Shown here one piece after another: positions 7,555 to 16,150 of a stretch of DNA of 64,000 bases. Source of the stretch: CAYHCE01 sp964355015 (lineage in GTDB: Bacteria > Cyanobacteriota > Cyanobacteriia > PCC-6307 > Cyanobiaceae). Every line of letters begins with the position of its first letter. The first letter of the stretch is position 1. The position numbers and the translations under genes are program-made. The DNA lies in contig CAYHCE010000009.1 of assembly GCA_964355015.1 (NCBI GenBank), positions 1-64,000 on the forward strand, given 5' to 3'. The notes beneath the pieces are model-generated. The model ran no database searches. It saw only the letters and a list, made by a program, of their open reading frames with translations, and had not been told where the DNA came from.

Positions 7555-9777
7555 ATGGGTCAGCATGGGCCGGCCTGCGTCCCCGTTGGTCCCGCCGTGC
7601 CTGCCCCCGCCAAGGCCCAATGCCCCTACTGCGGCGTCGGTTGCGGCCTGGAGATGAAACCACCCGCCGCCTGCCAGGCTGAGGATTCGCCGGCTGGCCC
7701 GCCGCTCTGGACGGCCCGCGGTGATCGCCTCCATCCCTCCTCCCTCGGACAGGTATGCGTCAAGGGAGCGACCGTCGGTGAGACGCTGCATCGCAACCGC
7801 CTCACCAGCCCACTCTGGCGCGAACGCACCGACCAACCCTTCACCCCGATCAGCTGGGAGCGGGCCTTTGGGCTCCTCGTGGAGCGGATCCGGCACGTGC
7901 TGGCCGAGCGCGGCCCGGAGGCCATCGCCATGTACGGCTCCGGCCAGTTCCTCACCGAGGACTACTACGTGGCCAACAAGCTGATCAAGGGGGCCCTGGG
8001 CAGCAACAACTTCGACGCCAACTCCCGCCTCTGCATGAGCTCCGCGGTGGCCGGCTACGCCCGCAGCCTCGGCTCCGATGGCCCCCCCTGCTGCTACGAC
8101 GACCTCGACCTCGCCGACACCGTGCTGCTGATCGGCACCAACACCGCCGAATGCCATCCGGTGCTGTTCCAGCGCCTGCTGAAGCGCAAACGCAAGCTGA
8201 AGGACGCCCTGCGTCTGATCGTGGTGGATCCCCGCGCCACCGCCACCAGCGACGCCGCCGATCTGCATCTGGCGATCCGCCCCGGCACCGACCTGGTGCT
8301 GCTGCACGGCATCGGCCATCTGCTGCTGAAGCAGAAGGCCGTGGATCACGGCTTCGTGGCGGTGGCCACCGAGGGCTACCCCGAGCTGGCGGAGCTTTGG
8401 GCCGGCTGGACGCCGAGCCGGGTGAGCGATCTCTGCGGCATCGAAGAGCACCAGCTGCGGCAGCTGGCACGGCTCTGGGCCGGCGGCAGGGCGGTGCTGA
8501 GCCTCTGGTCGATGGGGGTGAACCAGAGCGTGGAGGGCAGCGCCACCGTGAGCGGCATCATCAACCTGCATCTGGTCACCGGCCAGATCTGCCGCCCCGG
8601 CGCCGGGCCCTTCTCGCTCACCGGCCAGCCCAACGCGATGGGCGGTCGCGAGGCGGGCGGCCTGGCTCAGCTGCTGCCCGGCTACCGCTCCGTCAGCGAT
8701 CCTGTGCACCGCACCGAGGTGGAGCGGCACTGGGGCTTCCAGCCGGGATCGATCGCGTCGACGCCGGGTCTGACGGCCTGGCAGCAGATCGAGGCGATGG
8801 AGCGTGGCGAGCTCGGCCTCTGGTGGGTGGCGGCCACCAATCCGCTGGTGAGCCTGCCTGCGCTCGACCGCGTGCGCGCCGCGGTGGCCCGCTGCCCCCT
8901 GGTGGTGCTGAGCGAGGCCTACGCCGGCACCGAGACGGAGGCGGTCGCCCATCTGGTGCTGCCGGCGGCGCAGTGGAGCGAGACGGAGGGCGTGATGACC
9001 AATTCCGAGCGAAGGGTCACCCACTGCGCGGCCTTTCGGCAGCCCCCCGGCGAAGCCCGCGCCGACTGGGCGGTCTTCGCCGAGCTGGGTCGTCGGCTCG
9101 GGTTCGACGAGCCGTTTGGCTACGGCTCCGCCGCTGAGGTCTATGCCGAGTTCGCGGCGCTCACCGCCGGCCGGGTGTGCGACGTCAGCGGCCTCAGCCA
9201 CCCGCTCCTGGCCGAGCACGGCCCCCAGCAGTGGCCGTTTCCAGCCGGCACCGCGCCGGGTGGCGGCCAGCCGCGGCTCCATGCCACCACCCGGCCGGAC
9301 GGCGGCCGCTTTCCGACCCCATCGGGCCGGGCGCGGCTGTTCGCCGAGCAGCCGCTGGGGCTGGGCGAGCCGCCCGACGACGACTTTCCACTGGTGCTCA
9401 CGGTGGGGCGTCTGCTGGGCCACTGGCACACCATGACCCGCACTGCCCATGTGGAGCGTGTCCGCAGCCGGCACCCCGAACCCCTGCTGGAGCTGAATCC
9501 GGCCGATGCCGAGCGCCATGGGCTGGTCGATGGCGCCCGGGCCCGGCTGATGTCGCGGCGGGGGGCGGTGGAGGTGAAGGTGCAGCTCACGTCCCGTATC
9601 CGCCCCGGCACGGTGTTTTTGCCGATGCACTGGGGGGCGGCCCAGGAGAACGCCTGCGAGGCCAACCGGCTCATGCACGCCCTGGGCTGCCCGATCTCCG
9701 GCCAGCCCGAGCTCAAGGCGGCGGCCGTGAAGCTGGCGCTGGCTCCTGCTCCGGACCCGGCAGCGATGGGAGCCTGA
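7555..9777 (+). CDS. narB: Ferredoxin-nitrate reductase (assimilatory, molybdopterin)
   Basis: A 740-residue cytoplasmic enzyme that reduces nitrate to nitrite with electrons from reduced ferredoxin. The N-terminal [4Fe-4S] motif CPYCGVGC is at residues 23-30, with a fourth Cys near 68 (GQVCVKG). NANSRLCMSSAV carries the likely Mo-ligand Cys near 160. Bis-MGD binding blocks follow (VLLIGTNTAECHPV, IVVDPRATATSDAADLHL, LTGQPNAMGGREAGG). The C-terminal MopB domain includes LTVGRLLGHWHTMTRT and FLPMHWG. Length suits cyanobacterial NarB. The ATG at 7555 was chosen because it lies just before the Cys motif and follows an AGGG. No signal peptide. It is head-to-head with the CoA-transferase, and no molybdenum-cofactor genes are nearby. 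Confidence 0.93.
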   Translation: MGQHGPACVPVGPAVPAPAKAQCPYCGVGCGLEMKPPAACQAEDSPAGPPLWTARGDRLHPSSLGQVCVKGATVGETLHRNRLTSPLWRERTDQPFTPISWERAFGLLVERIRHVLAERGPEAIAMYGSGQFLTEDYYVANKLIKGALGSNNFDANSRLCMSSAVAGYARSLGSDGPPCCYDDLDLADTVLLIGTNTAECHPVLFQRLLKRKRKLKDALRLIVVDPRATATSDAADLHLAIRPGTDLVLLHGIGHLLLKQKAVDHGFVAVATEGYPELAELWAGWTPSRVSDLCGIEEHQLRQLARLWAGGRAVLSLWSMGVNQSVEGSATVSGIINLHLVTGQICRPGAGPFSLTGQPNAMGGREAGGLAQLLPGYRSVSDPVHRTEVERHWGFQPGSIASTPGLTAWQQIEAMERGELGLWWVAATNPLVSLPALDRVRAAVARCPLVVLSEAYAGTETEAVAHLVLPAAQWSETEGVMTNSERRVTHCAAFRQPPGEARADWAVFAELGRRLGFDEPFGYGSAAEVYAEFAALTAGRVCDVSGLSHPLLAEHGPQQWPFPAGTAPGGGQPRLHATTRPDGGRFPTPSGRARLFAEQPLGLGEPPDDDFPLVLTVGRLLGHWHTMTRTAHVERVRSRHPEPLLELNPADAERHGLVDGARARLMSRRGAVEVKVQLTSRIRPGTVFLPMHWGAAQENACEANRLMHALGCPISGQPELKAAAVKLALAPAPDPAAMGA

Positions 9778-9795
9778 TCCGCCCGCTGCCGGCGT

Positions 9796-10407
9796 TCAGG
9801 CCACCGGCAGACGCTGGCGCCCCTCCACCACGGCGGGGGAGAGACGCAGCAGCGGCGGCTCGGTGCCACAGGCCTGGACCTCGAGCAGATTCGCCTGGCG
9901 CAGCCTGGAGACCAGCTTGGTCACGGTGACACGGGTGTTACCGATCAGCTCCGCAATGCGCTCATGGGTGAGACGGAGCGGCAGCTCGTACCAGTCGCCG
10001 TTGCGCCGCCCCAGCCGCTCCACCAGCAGGCTCAGCAGCGCCCGCAGCCGCTGCTCGGTCTCACCGAGATGCCGGATCATCAGCAGCTCGGTGGTCCAGC
10101 CGTTGAGGTCGGCGGTGTCGGGGAACGCTCCGGATCTCCTCTCCTCCCGCTCGATCCCGACCATGCTCATCGCTTCGACGCCGATCCAGTCGCGGCGCAG
10201 GGACTGCTGGTCGAACAGGTCTGCCGTCTGCAGAAAGCCGATCGTGATCTCCTCGCCAGCGGGGCTGAACAAGAAGACCCTCAGAACGCCGTGCTTGATG
10301 CGGAGCGCCAGACCGGCGGAATCGAAACCACCGTCGAGCAGCAAAACCTGCCTCGCTGACAGGAGCATCGTGGCCGGGGTGGCCTGAAGCAGGGCCGGCC
10401 TTCTCAT
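9796..10407 (-). CDS. Crp/Fnr-family regulator, NtcA-like, last gene of the nrt operon
   Basis: 203 residues. The N-terminal cyclic-nucleotide-binding-like barrel includes VLRVFLFSPAGEEITIGFLQ (41-60). This resembles NtcA's LVKLSYLAEDGEEITL, but the barrel is shorter. The helix-turn-helix at about 147-173 (LTHERIAELIGNTRVTVTKL) is close to the NtcA recognition helix, including GxTRVTVT. The rest is too divergent to be NtcA itself, so it is probably a paralogue. Its ATG overlaps the stop of nrtD as ATGA, so it is coupled to the transporter operon. That points to a nitrogen-related regulatory role, perhaps at NtcA-type sites (inference). It converges with narB, with 18 bp between the ends. Confidence 0.8.
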   Translation of the reverse strand: MRRPALLQATPATMLLSARQVLLLDGGFDSAGLALRIKHGVLRVFLFSPAGEEITIGFLQTADLFDQQSLRRDWIGVEAMSMVGIEREERRSGAFPDTADLNGWTTELLMIRHLGETEQRLRALLSLLVERLGRRNGDWYELPLRLTHERIAELIGNTRVTVTKLVSRLRQANLLEVQACGTEPPLLRLSPAVVEGRQRLPVA

Positions 10408-11249
10408 GCCTCGTCGTGGGCGTAACGGCGGAAGAGGAAGTCGAGGGCGTAGTTGCGCAGCTGGCCGTAGCGGGGATCGGCCTGGATCGTCTCGTAGCGG
10501 CGTGGCCGCTCGAACGACACGCCGAGGATCTCGCCGATCGTGGCCGAGGGGCCGTTGGTCATCATCACGATCCGGTCGGCCAGGAACAGGGCCTCATCGA
10601 TGTCGTGGGTGATCATCAGCACCGTGGGCTGCTGCTCGCGCCAGATCGCCAGGAGCTCCTCCTGCAGCTCCTCCTTCGTGATGGCGTCGAGGGCGCCGAA
10701 GGGTTCATCGAGCACCAGCACCCGCGGGCTCACCGCCAGGGCGCGGGCAATCGCCACCCGCTGGCGCATGCCGCCTGAGAGCTGGCCCGGGCGCTTGCGG
10801 CGCGCCTCCATCAGGCCCACCATCTCCAGGTGATGCTCCACCACCTGGCTGCGGCTGGCGGCCGGAAGTTCGGGCCGTGCCGCCTTCACGGCCAGCTCCA
10901 CGTTCTGCCACACCGTCTGCCAGGGCAGCAGCGAATAGTTCTGGAACACCACCATCCGGTCCGGGCCCGGTCGGTCGATCGGCACGCCCTCGAGGGTGAC
11001 GCTGCCGCTGCTCGGCTTCAGGAAGCCCGAGACCATGTTCAGCAGGGTGGATTTGCCGCAGCCCGAGTGACCGATCACGCAAAGGAACTCCCCCTGGCGC
11101 ACGCTCAGGTCGATGTCCTTTAGTGCCTCGAACGGACCGCGTCGGGTCTGGAACACCTGACCCACACCCCGGAATTCCAGGAAATCCCCGGGGCCACGGG
11201 TCTCCGGGGCCAGGGCTGCATCGGCGGCGGAATCGAGCATCAAGGACAT
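10404..11249 (-). CDS. nrtD: Nitrate/nitrite ABC transporter ATP-binding subunit NrtD
   Basis: 281 residues from the ATG at 11249, one base after the nrtC stop. Walker A GHSGCGKST starts at about residue 60. It is followed by MVVFQNYSLLPWQTV (Q-loop), QLSGGMRQRVAIARAL (ABC signature), VLVLDEPFGALDAIT (Walker B and D-loop) and MITHDIDEALFLADRI (switch His). These are hallmarks of the nitrate/sulfonate/taurine importer class. It lacks the NrtA-like C-terminal domain of NrtC, as expected for NrtD, and would pair with NrtC under the NrtB pore. Longer upstream in-frame codons exist but lie inside nrtC. Confidence 0.92.
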   Translation of the reverse strand: MSLMLDSAADAALAPETRGPGDFLEFRGVGQVFQTRRGPFEALKDIDLSVRQGEFLCVIGHSGCGKSTLLNMVSGFLKPSSGSVTLEGVPIDRPGPDRMVVFQNYSLLPWQTVWQNVELAVKAARPELPAASRSQVVEHHLEMVGLMEARRKRPGQLSGGMRQRVAIARALAVSPRVLVLDEPFGALDAITKEELQEELLAIWREQQPTVLMITHDIDEALFLADRIVMMTNGPSATIGEILGVSFERPRRYETIQADPRYGQLRNYALDFLFRRYAHDEA

Positions 11250-11250
11250 C

Positions 11251-13254
11251 TCAGCGGGTGGCGATGGGAGGCTTGGTCCGGCTGGTCGGTGGCAGGTCGA
11301 TCTCTTCCAGCCGGGTCTCGGCGGCGAAAGGCAGCGAGGCCAGGTAGGCCAGCGGCTCGTCCTGGTCAAAACGACGGCCATCGGCCAGGGCGAACGGATG
11401 ACGATCCGGCCGCAGGGCGGGGTAGCCCGCACGCTCCAGGGCTGCGTCGCAGAGATCGAGGCGGCAGACCTGAGTCAGCAGCTCCTGCCGGTTGGTCGGG
11501 AAGGGGGACCAGCCCCAACGGCTGAACTGGGTCAGCATCCAGGTGCTCTCAGCGGGGTCGGGCACATGGGCCAGATCGCTGTGGAACCGGTTGAAGTGCA
11601 GCCGGTCGCCGGAGGTCTTGCCGGTGCCGAAGTCGAACTGGCGCTGCAGGGCGAGTGAGGATCCGACTCCCAGCCACTGGGGTCGGCTCAGCAGTCCGAT
11701 CAGGGACTCCCGCTGGCCGCCGTCGTCGCAGAACTGGCCGGCCCGCATCAGGCCGGCGCAGAGGGTGAGCAGGGTGTCGGGATGGGCTTCCGCCCAGGCC
11801 TCCTGACAGGTCAGCACCTTTTCGGGGTGGCCGGGCCAGATGTCCAGGTCGGTCGCCAGCACATAGGTGAGCCCGGCTTCCACCGCCTGGGCCACCCGGT
11901 AGCGGCCAGCGATGAAGCCGTCGATCTCACCGGCCAGCAGGGCAGCCTGCATCGCCATCGGCGACAGGGTGCAGAACCTGACCTCCAGGTCGGGGTCGAT
12001 GCCGCCGCTGGCCAGCCAGTGGCGCAGCAGCAGCTCCTGCATGCTGCCCTTCTGGGCCACCGCCAGATGCAGGGGCCACTCCCGGCCATGCAACCGCGCC
12101 GCCAGCGAAGGCAGGTCGGACACGTCGAGATCGAGGAAACGCCGGGCCAGGCAGAGGGCGTTGCCGTTGCGGGTCACCGTCATCGGGGTGACGGCCGGCC
12201 AGGGGGTCCCCCCGTGCAACCCCAGCCTCAGCGCCAGGGGCGAGGTGGCGGAGGTGATCGCCAGCTCCAGCTCGCCGGCCATCAGGCTCCGCTCCAGGTC
12301 CTGCCAGCGCGTGAAGGCCACCGGCAGCACGGTGAGGCCCCGCTCGGACCAGCCGGCCTGTTCGAGCGCCACCGCCAGGGAGGCGATGTCGAGGCCCGGG
12401 AGATAGCCGAGGCGGACCGTGGCGGCAGCGGCCGGCGCCATCGGTCTGGCAACGGAGGCGCGCCGTTGCTTGAGCCGCCGCTGCTGCTGCAGGAAGCCGA
12501 TCAGATCGCTGCGCATCCGGTAGTAGTCGGGGTGCTCCATCACCTCCAGGCGTTGCCGCGGTCGGGGCAGGGGCACCTTCAGGATCTGGCCGATGCCCGC
12601 GGCGGGGCCGTTGGTCATCATCACCACCCGGTCGGAAAGCAGCAGGGCCTCGTCCACGTCGTGGGTGACCATCACCGTGGTGAGCCCCGCTTCCTGACAG
12701 ATCTGCATCAGCTGCTGCTGCAGATTGCCGCGGGTCAGCGCATCGAGGGCACCGAAGGGCTCATCCAGGAGCAGCAGGCTGGGCCGGATCGACAGGGCAC
12801 GGGCGATCGCCACCCGCTGCTTCATGCCGCCCGAGAGTTCCATCGGGTACCTGCCCGCGGCGGCGGTGAGGCCCACCAAGGCGATGTTGCGCTCGACGAT
12901 CTCGCGCCGTTCGCCCGGGCTGACCGCGGGCATCACCGCGTTCACGGCCAGGGCGATGTTCTGCCGCACCGTCTTCCAGGGCAGCAGCGAGTAGTTCTGG
13001 AACACCACCATTCGATCCGGTCCGGGATCGGTGACCTGGCGGCCGTGCATCAGGATGCCGCCCTCACTGGCCTGGGTCAGACCCGCCATCAGGTTGAGCA
13101 GGGTGGACTTGCCGCAGCCCGAATGGCCGATCAGGGAGACGAACTCCCCCTGGCTGATCTCCAGGTCGACATCCTTGAGAGCCACGTAGCGGCCGCCGTC
13201 ATCCAGGGGAAAGACCTGGGTGATGGAATCGACGCTGAGCAGGGGGACCGTCAT
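11251..13254 (-). CDS. nrtC: Nitrate/nitrite ABC transporter ATPase fused to an NrtA-like regulatory domain (NrtC)
   Basis: 667 residues. Residues 1 to about 265 form an ABC ATPase: LIGHSGCGKSTLLNLMAGL, VVFQNYSLLPWKTV, ELSGGMKQRVAIARAL, LLLLDEPFGALDALT and VTHDVDEALLLSDRV. After a basic linker (RRLKQRRASVARP), the remaining 380 or so residues (TVRLGYLPGLDIASLAVAL onward) resemble the substrate-binding protein NrtA. In characterised systems this domain lets ammonium or nitrogen status inhibit uptake. The start at 13254 is one base past the nrtB stop, so translation is tightly coupled. Confidence 0.93.
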   Translation of the reverse strand: MTVPLLSVDSITQVFPLDDGGRYVALKDVDLEISQGEFVSLIGHSGCGKSTLLNLMAGLTQASEGGILMHGRQVTDPGPDRMVVFQNYSLLPWKTVRQNIALAVNAVMPAVSPGERREIVERNIALVGLTAAAGRYPMELSGGMKQRVAIARALSIRPSLLLLDEPFGALDALTRGNLQQQLMQICQEAGLTTVMVTHDVDEALLLSDRVVMMTNGPAAGIGQILKVPLPRPRQRLEVMEHPDYYRMRSDLIGFLQQQRRLKQRRASVARPMAPAAAATVRLGYLPGLDIASLAVALEQAGWSERGLTVLPVAFTRWQDLERSLMAGELELAITSATSPLALRLGLHGGTPWPAVTPMTVTRNGNALCLARRFLDLDVSDLPSLAARLHGREWPLHLAVAQKGSMQELLLRHWLASGGIDPDLEVRFCTLSPMAMQAALLAGEIDGFIAGRYRVAQAVEAGLTYVLATDLDIWPGHPEKVLTCQEAWAEAHPDTLLTLCAGLMRAGQFCDDGGQRESLIGLLSRPQWLGVGSSLALQRQFDFGTGKTSGDRLHFNRFHSDLAHVPDPAESTWMLTQFSRWGWSPFPTNRQELLTQVCRLDLCDAALERAGYPALRPDRHPFALADGRRFDQDEPLAYLASLPFAAETRLEEIDLPPTSRTKPPIATR

Positions 13255-13255
13255 C

Positions 13256-14098
13256 TCAGCTGCCCCCCCGGTTGATCTGGCGGCCCGCGAAGGCGACCAG
13301 ACGATCCAGTGCCAGACCGACCAGGCCCACGTACAGGATGGCCAGGATGATCTGGCTGGAGCTGGAATCGCCACCGGCGTTGTAGGCGTCCCAGATGAAG
13401 TAACCGATCCCTCCGTCGGCCTTGAGCATCTCGGCCGCCACGATGGCCAGCCAGGCCAGGCCCACCGAGATGCGCAGGCCGGTGAACACGTAGGGCACCG
13501 TGGCGGGGATCACGATGTTGAAGATGTAATCGATCCTGCGCAGCCTCAGCACCCGCGCCACGTTCGTGTAGTCCTGCGGAATCTCCCGGATTCCCACGGC
13601 GGTGTTGATGATGATTGGCCAGATGGCGGTGATGAAGATCACGAAAATCGCTGAGGTGTTGGCGTCCTGGAACACCATCAGCGAGATCGGGAACCAGGCC
13701 AGTGGCGGCACCGTGCGCAGCACCTGGATCACCGGATCGAGGCCCTTGCCCACGAAGCGGTTGAGGCCCAGCAGACCGCCGATGGCGATGCCCACCACCG
13801 CCGCCAGGCTGTACCCGGCCGCCACCCGCTGCAGCGAGATCAGGATCTGCCAGCCCAGGCCCTTGCTGGTGCCACCCTCATCAAAGAACGGCTGGGTGAT
13901 GTAGGGATCCCAGGTTTCCACCAGAACGTTGATCGGCCCCGGCAGGCGGCCGGTTCCCAGAACCAGCGAGAGCAGCTGCCACACCACCAGGAAGCCGCCG
14001 ATGCAGATCAGGTAAGGCAGCAAGCCGCGCAGGCCAGGAGCCAGGCGGCGCAATCGGGACGGACGCGGGGACCGGCCTGCGGAGGCGGTGAGTGTCAT
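13256..14098 (-). CDS. nrtB: Nitrate/nitrite ABC transporter permease NrtB
   Basis: 280 residues with about six membrane spans, starting with LLPYLICIGGFLVVWQLLSL. The BPD_transp_1 coupling loop is visible in IREIPQDYTNVARVLRLRRI (an EAA-like motif). SLQRVAAGYSLAAVVGIAIG and ISVGLAWLAIVAAEML are typical of NrtB, TauC and SsuC permeases. It forms the inner-membrane channel for NrtA-delivered nitrate or nitrite, energised by NrtC and NrtD. A 63-bp gap separates it from nrtA, longer than the other gaps in the operon; no clear terminator was seen in it. Confidence 0.93.
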   Translation of the reverse strand: MTLTASAGRSPRPSRLRRLAPGLRGLLPYLICIGGFLVVWQLLSLVLGTGRLPGPINVLVETWDPYITQPFFDEGGTSKGLGWQILISLQRVAAGYSLAAVVGIAIGGLLGLNRFVGKGLDPVIQVLRTVPPLAWFPISLMVFQDANTSAIFVIFITAIWPIIINTAVGIREIPQDYTNVARVLRLRRIDYIFNIVIPATVPYVFTGLRISVGLAWLAIVAAEMLKADGGIGYFIWDAYNAGGDSSSSQIILAILYVGLVGLALDRLVAFAGRQINRGGS

Positions 14099-14161
14099 GA
14101 CGGGAAACGATTGGAGTGAGGCCGCGCGACGCGACGGCCCCCGGATTCGGTGCGGGGTTGC

Positions 14162-15484
14162 TCAGGCCAGGGCCTTGATCTTGAGGCTGTCGAGATAGGC
14201 CTTGGGATTTTCGGGATCGAAGACCACGCCGTCGAAGAAGGTTTCCTTGCCGCGCGAATCACTGGCGGGGATCGCCTTCTCTTCGCCGATCGCCCGGGCT
14301 GCCTCCTTCCAGATATCGGCGCGGTTCACCTTGTTCACCAGGGCATCGATGTCCGTGGCGGCAGGCAGATAGCCCCAGCGCATGTCCTCGGTCACGAACC
14401 ACTTGTCGTGGCTCTTGAAGGGGAAGGAGGCATCGTCGCTCCAGAACAGCATCCTGTAGGGACTGTTCGTGACCTCACGACCATCGCCGTAGTTCACGGT
14501 GCCGGCCAGGCGGGGCTTGATGTCGGCCACGCTGGCCTTGATGTACTTGTCCTTGGCGAGGATCTCGCACATCTCATCCAGATTGGCCGGATCGTCGCAC
14601 CACTTCTGGGCCTCCAGCACGGCCATCACCAAGGCCTGGGTGGCCTTGGGATTCTGATCGACCCAATCGGCCCGCATCGAGAAGGACTTTTCGGGATGTT
14701 TCTCCCAGATCTCGCCGGTCTGGGCGACGGTGTACCCGAGCTTCTTGTTGACGAGCCGCTGGCCCCAGGGCTCACCCACGCAGAAGGTGTCCATGGTTCC
14801 GGTCTTCATGTTGGCGACCATCTGGGGCGGCGGGATCACCACCAGATCTCCGTCGCCGTTGGGATCGAGGCCGTTGGCGGCCAACCAGTAGCGCATCCAC
14901 AGGTCGTGGGTGCCACCGGGAAAGGTGACGGCGGCCTTGAACTTGGTGCCGTCCTTGCCGGTGCTCGCTGCGGCTTTCTGCAGGCCTTCCCTGTTGCTCA
15001 CCGTGAGTTTCTCAGGCAGCAGGTCTTTGCTGGCAGAAATCGCCTGACCCTGAAGGTTCAGCCGCGCCAGCGTGTACATCGGCAGCGGCTGCTGGCTCTT
15101 GGTGATCTTGCCGGCGGCGAGCAGCAGCGGCATCGGCGAGAGGATGTGGGCGCCGTCGACGCCGCCCCGCTCAGAACCCAGTTCAAGGTTGTCGCGGGTG
15201 ACGGCCCAGGAGGTCTGCTTGACCACCTTCACCTCCGGCATGCCGTGCCTGGCGAAGAACCCCTTCTCCTTGGCGATGATCAGGGGTGCCGAATCGGTGA
15301 GGGCGATGAAACCCAGCGTGGCGCCTTTCAACTCGGGGGCCTCGACGCCGCTGGCGCCCGTGGCTGCCGGGGACGGGGCCGTGGTGGTGGCCTTCTTGCT
15401 GCCGCCGCAGGCACTGAGCCAGAGGGCGCCGACGGCGGAACCCGCGGCAGTGATCAGAAACTTGCGACGCGACAGATCGGACAT
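14162..15484 (-). CDS. nrtA: Nitrate/nitrite-binding lipoprotein NrtA
   Basis: 440 residues; first gene of nrtABCD. The N-terminus reads MSDLSRRKFLITAAGSAVGA, a twin-arginine-type signal, followed by LWLSAC with the lipobox Cys at 26 and a Ser/Thr/Ala-rich linker. It should be a lipid-anchored periplasmic solute-binding protein. Conserved blocks include ELKGATLGFIALTDSAPLII, KVVKQTSWAVTRDN, FPGGTHDLWMRYWLAANG, TFCVGEPWGQRLVNKKLGYT and DMRWGYLP, all typical of NrtA/CmpA. The ATG at 15484 was chosen because it starts the signal peptide. The upstream region carries an NtcA-type promoter (15626-15668). Confidence 0.94.
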   Translation of the reverse strand: MSDLSRRKFLITAAGSAVGALWLSACGGSKKATTTAPSPAATGASGVEAPELKGATLGFIALTDSAPLIIAKEKGFFARHGMPEVKVVKQTSWAVTRDNLELGSERGGVDGAHILSPMPLLLAAGKITKSQQPLPMYTLARLNLQGQAISASKDLLPEKLTVSNREGLQKAAASTGKDGTKFKAAVTFPGGTHDLWMRYWLAANGLDPNGDGDLVVIPPPQMVANMKTGTMDTFCVGEPWGQRLVNKKLGYTVAQTGEIWEKHPEKSFSMRADWVDQNPKATQALVMAVLEAQKWCDDPANLDEMCEILAKDKYIKASVADIKPRLAGTVNYGDGREVTNSPYRMLFWSDDASFPFKSHDKWFVTEDMRWGYLPAATDIDALVNKVNRADIWKEAARAIGEEKAIPASDSRGKETFFDGVVFDPENPKAYLDSLKIKALA

Positions 15485-15625
15485 GAAGGCAGAACGAGTG
15501 GGACCGGAGCGGCGGGGGCCGAGGGTCTGGCCGACAAGCCAGACGATCTCCGGACGGGCTCCACAACGAAGCGCTCCGAACCGGTGAGAAAGGGTGTGTT
15601 GGTGCACAGGCTGACCAACTTCCTC

Positions 15626-15668
15626 AATAGATCACGAGAGGCCGGTGGAGCAGAGTGGCATTCGTTAC
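15626..15668 (-). promoter_or_regulatory. Candidate NtcA-activated promoter of nrtABCD
   Basis: On the minus strand 15668-15655 reads GTA-ACGAATGC-CAC, one mismatch from the NtcA consensus GTA-N8-TAC. After 23 bases comes TCTATT (15631-15626), a fair -10 hexamer. GTA-N8-TAC, then 22-23 bases, then a -10 is the classic class II NtcA promoter layout. The box overlaps the last codon area of the preceding gene (stop at 15665). The leader to the nrtA ATG would be about 135 nt. Spacing is seen; activity is inferred. Confidence 0.5.
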
Positions 15669-16150
15669 CGATTCGCTGTTTGGCCCGGCTCCGCCAGCAG
15701 GTCGAACTCCGCCAGGGCCCGCGGCAGGTTGCGGTGCTCGTGGCCCGGATGGCTGAGTTTCACCAGCGCGAATCGCTGCAGTTCATCGAGGTCGCCCCAG
15801 GCCCCGGGCCGCAGGGTGAGCCCCAGCTGTTCGCAGGAGCGCTCCAGCTCCGACGGCAGCCGTTCGCCCTGCTGCCAGCTGGCTCCCCTCGACGGCGGCA
15901 GCGGCTTGGCGGGACCGTCCGGCAGCGCGGCGCTGCGCGCCATCAGCCAGGTGCGCAGCGTCTCGATCGCGGCGGGGTCGTCGTCCCAGTCCAGCAGCTG
16001 CGCCCGTTCGCCCGGCTCCAGGCCGTTCCAGTGGACCAGCCTGAGCTTCACCCCGGCCAGGTCCAGCTTGCGCCGTACCGCCATGGGGATACAGCGCAGA
16101 TCGTCGACGAACTCAGCCTCGAAGCCAAAGCAGTGCTGCCGCAGGCTCAT
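15665..16150 (-). CDS. Nitrate reductase-associated protein (Nitr_red_assoc family)
   Basis: 161 residues. The N-terminus SLRQHCFGFEAEFVDDLRCI, then PMAVRRKLDLAGVKLRL and W[N]GLEPGERAQLL, matches the small conserved family found beside narB or nirA in cyanobacteria. The C-terminal half (WGDLDELQRFALVKLSHPG) is also typical. Its biochemical role is not established; genomic linkage to nitrate assimilation is the main clue. The ATG at 16150 overlaps the stop of the upstream trpD2 gene as ATGA, so the two are coupled. Confidence 0.8.
   Translation of the reverse strand: MSLRQHCFGFEAEFVDDLRCIPMAVRRKLDLAGVKLRLVHWNGLEPGERAQLLDWDDDPAAIETLRTWLMARSAALPDGPAKPLPPSRGASWQQGERLPSELERSCEQLGLTLRPGAWGDLDELQRFALVKLSHPGHEHRNLPRALAEFDLLAEPGQTANR

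Noticed and set aside
7468..9678. Long minus-strand open frame opposite narB (736 codons)
   Set aside because: Shadow of narB, which has all expected cofactor motifs on the plus strand.
11782..13275. Long plus-strand open frame opposite nrtC (497 codons)
   Set aside because: Repetitive Gln/His/Gly/Arg composition; nrtC on the other strand is unambiguous.
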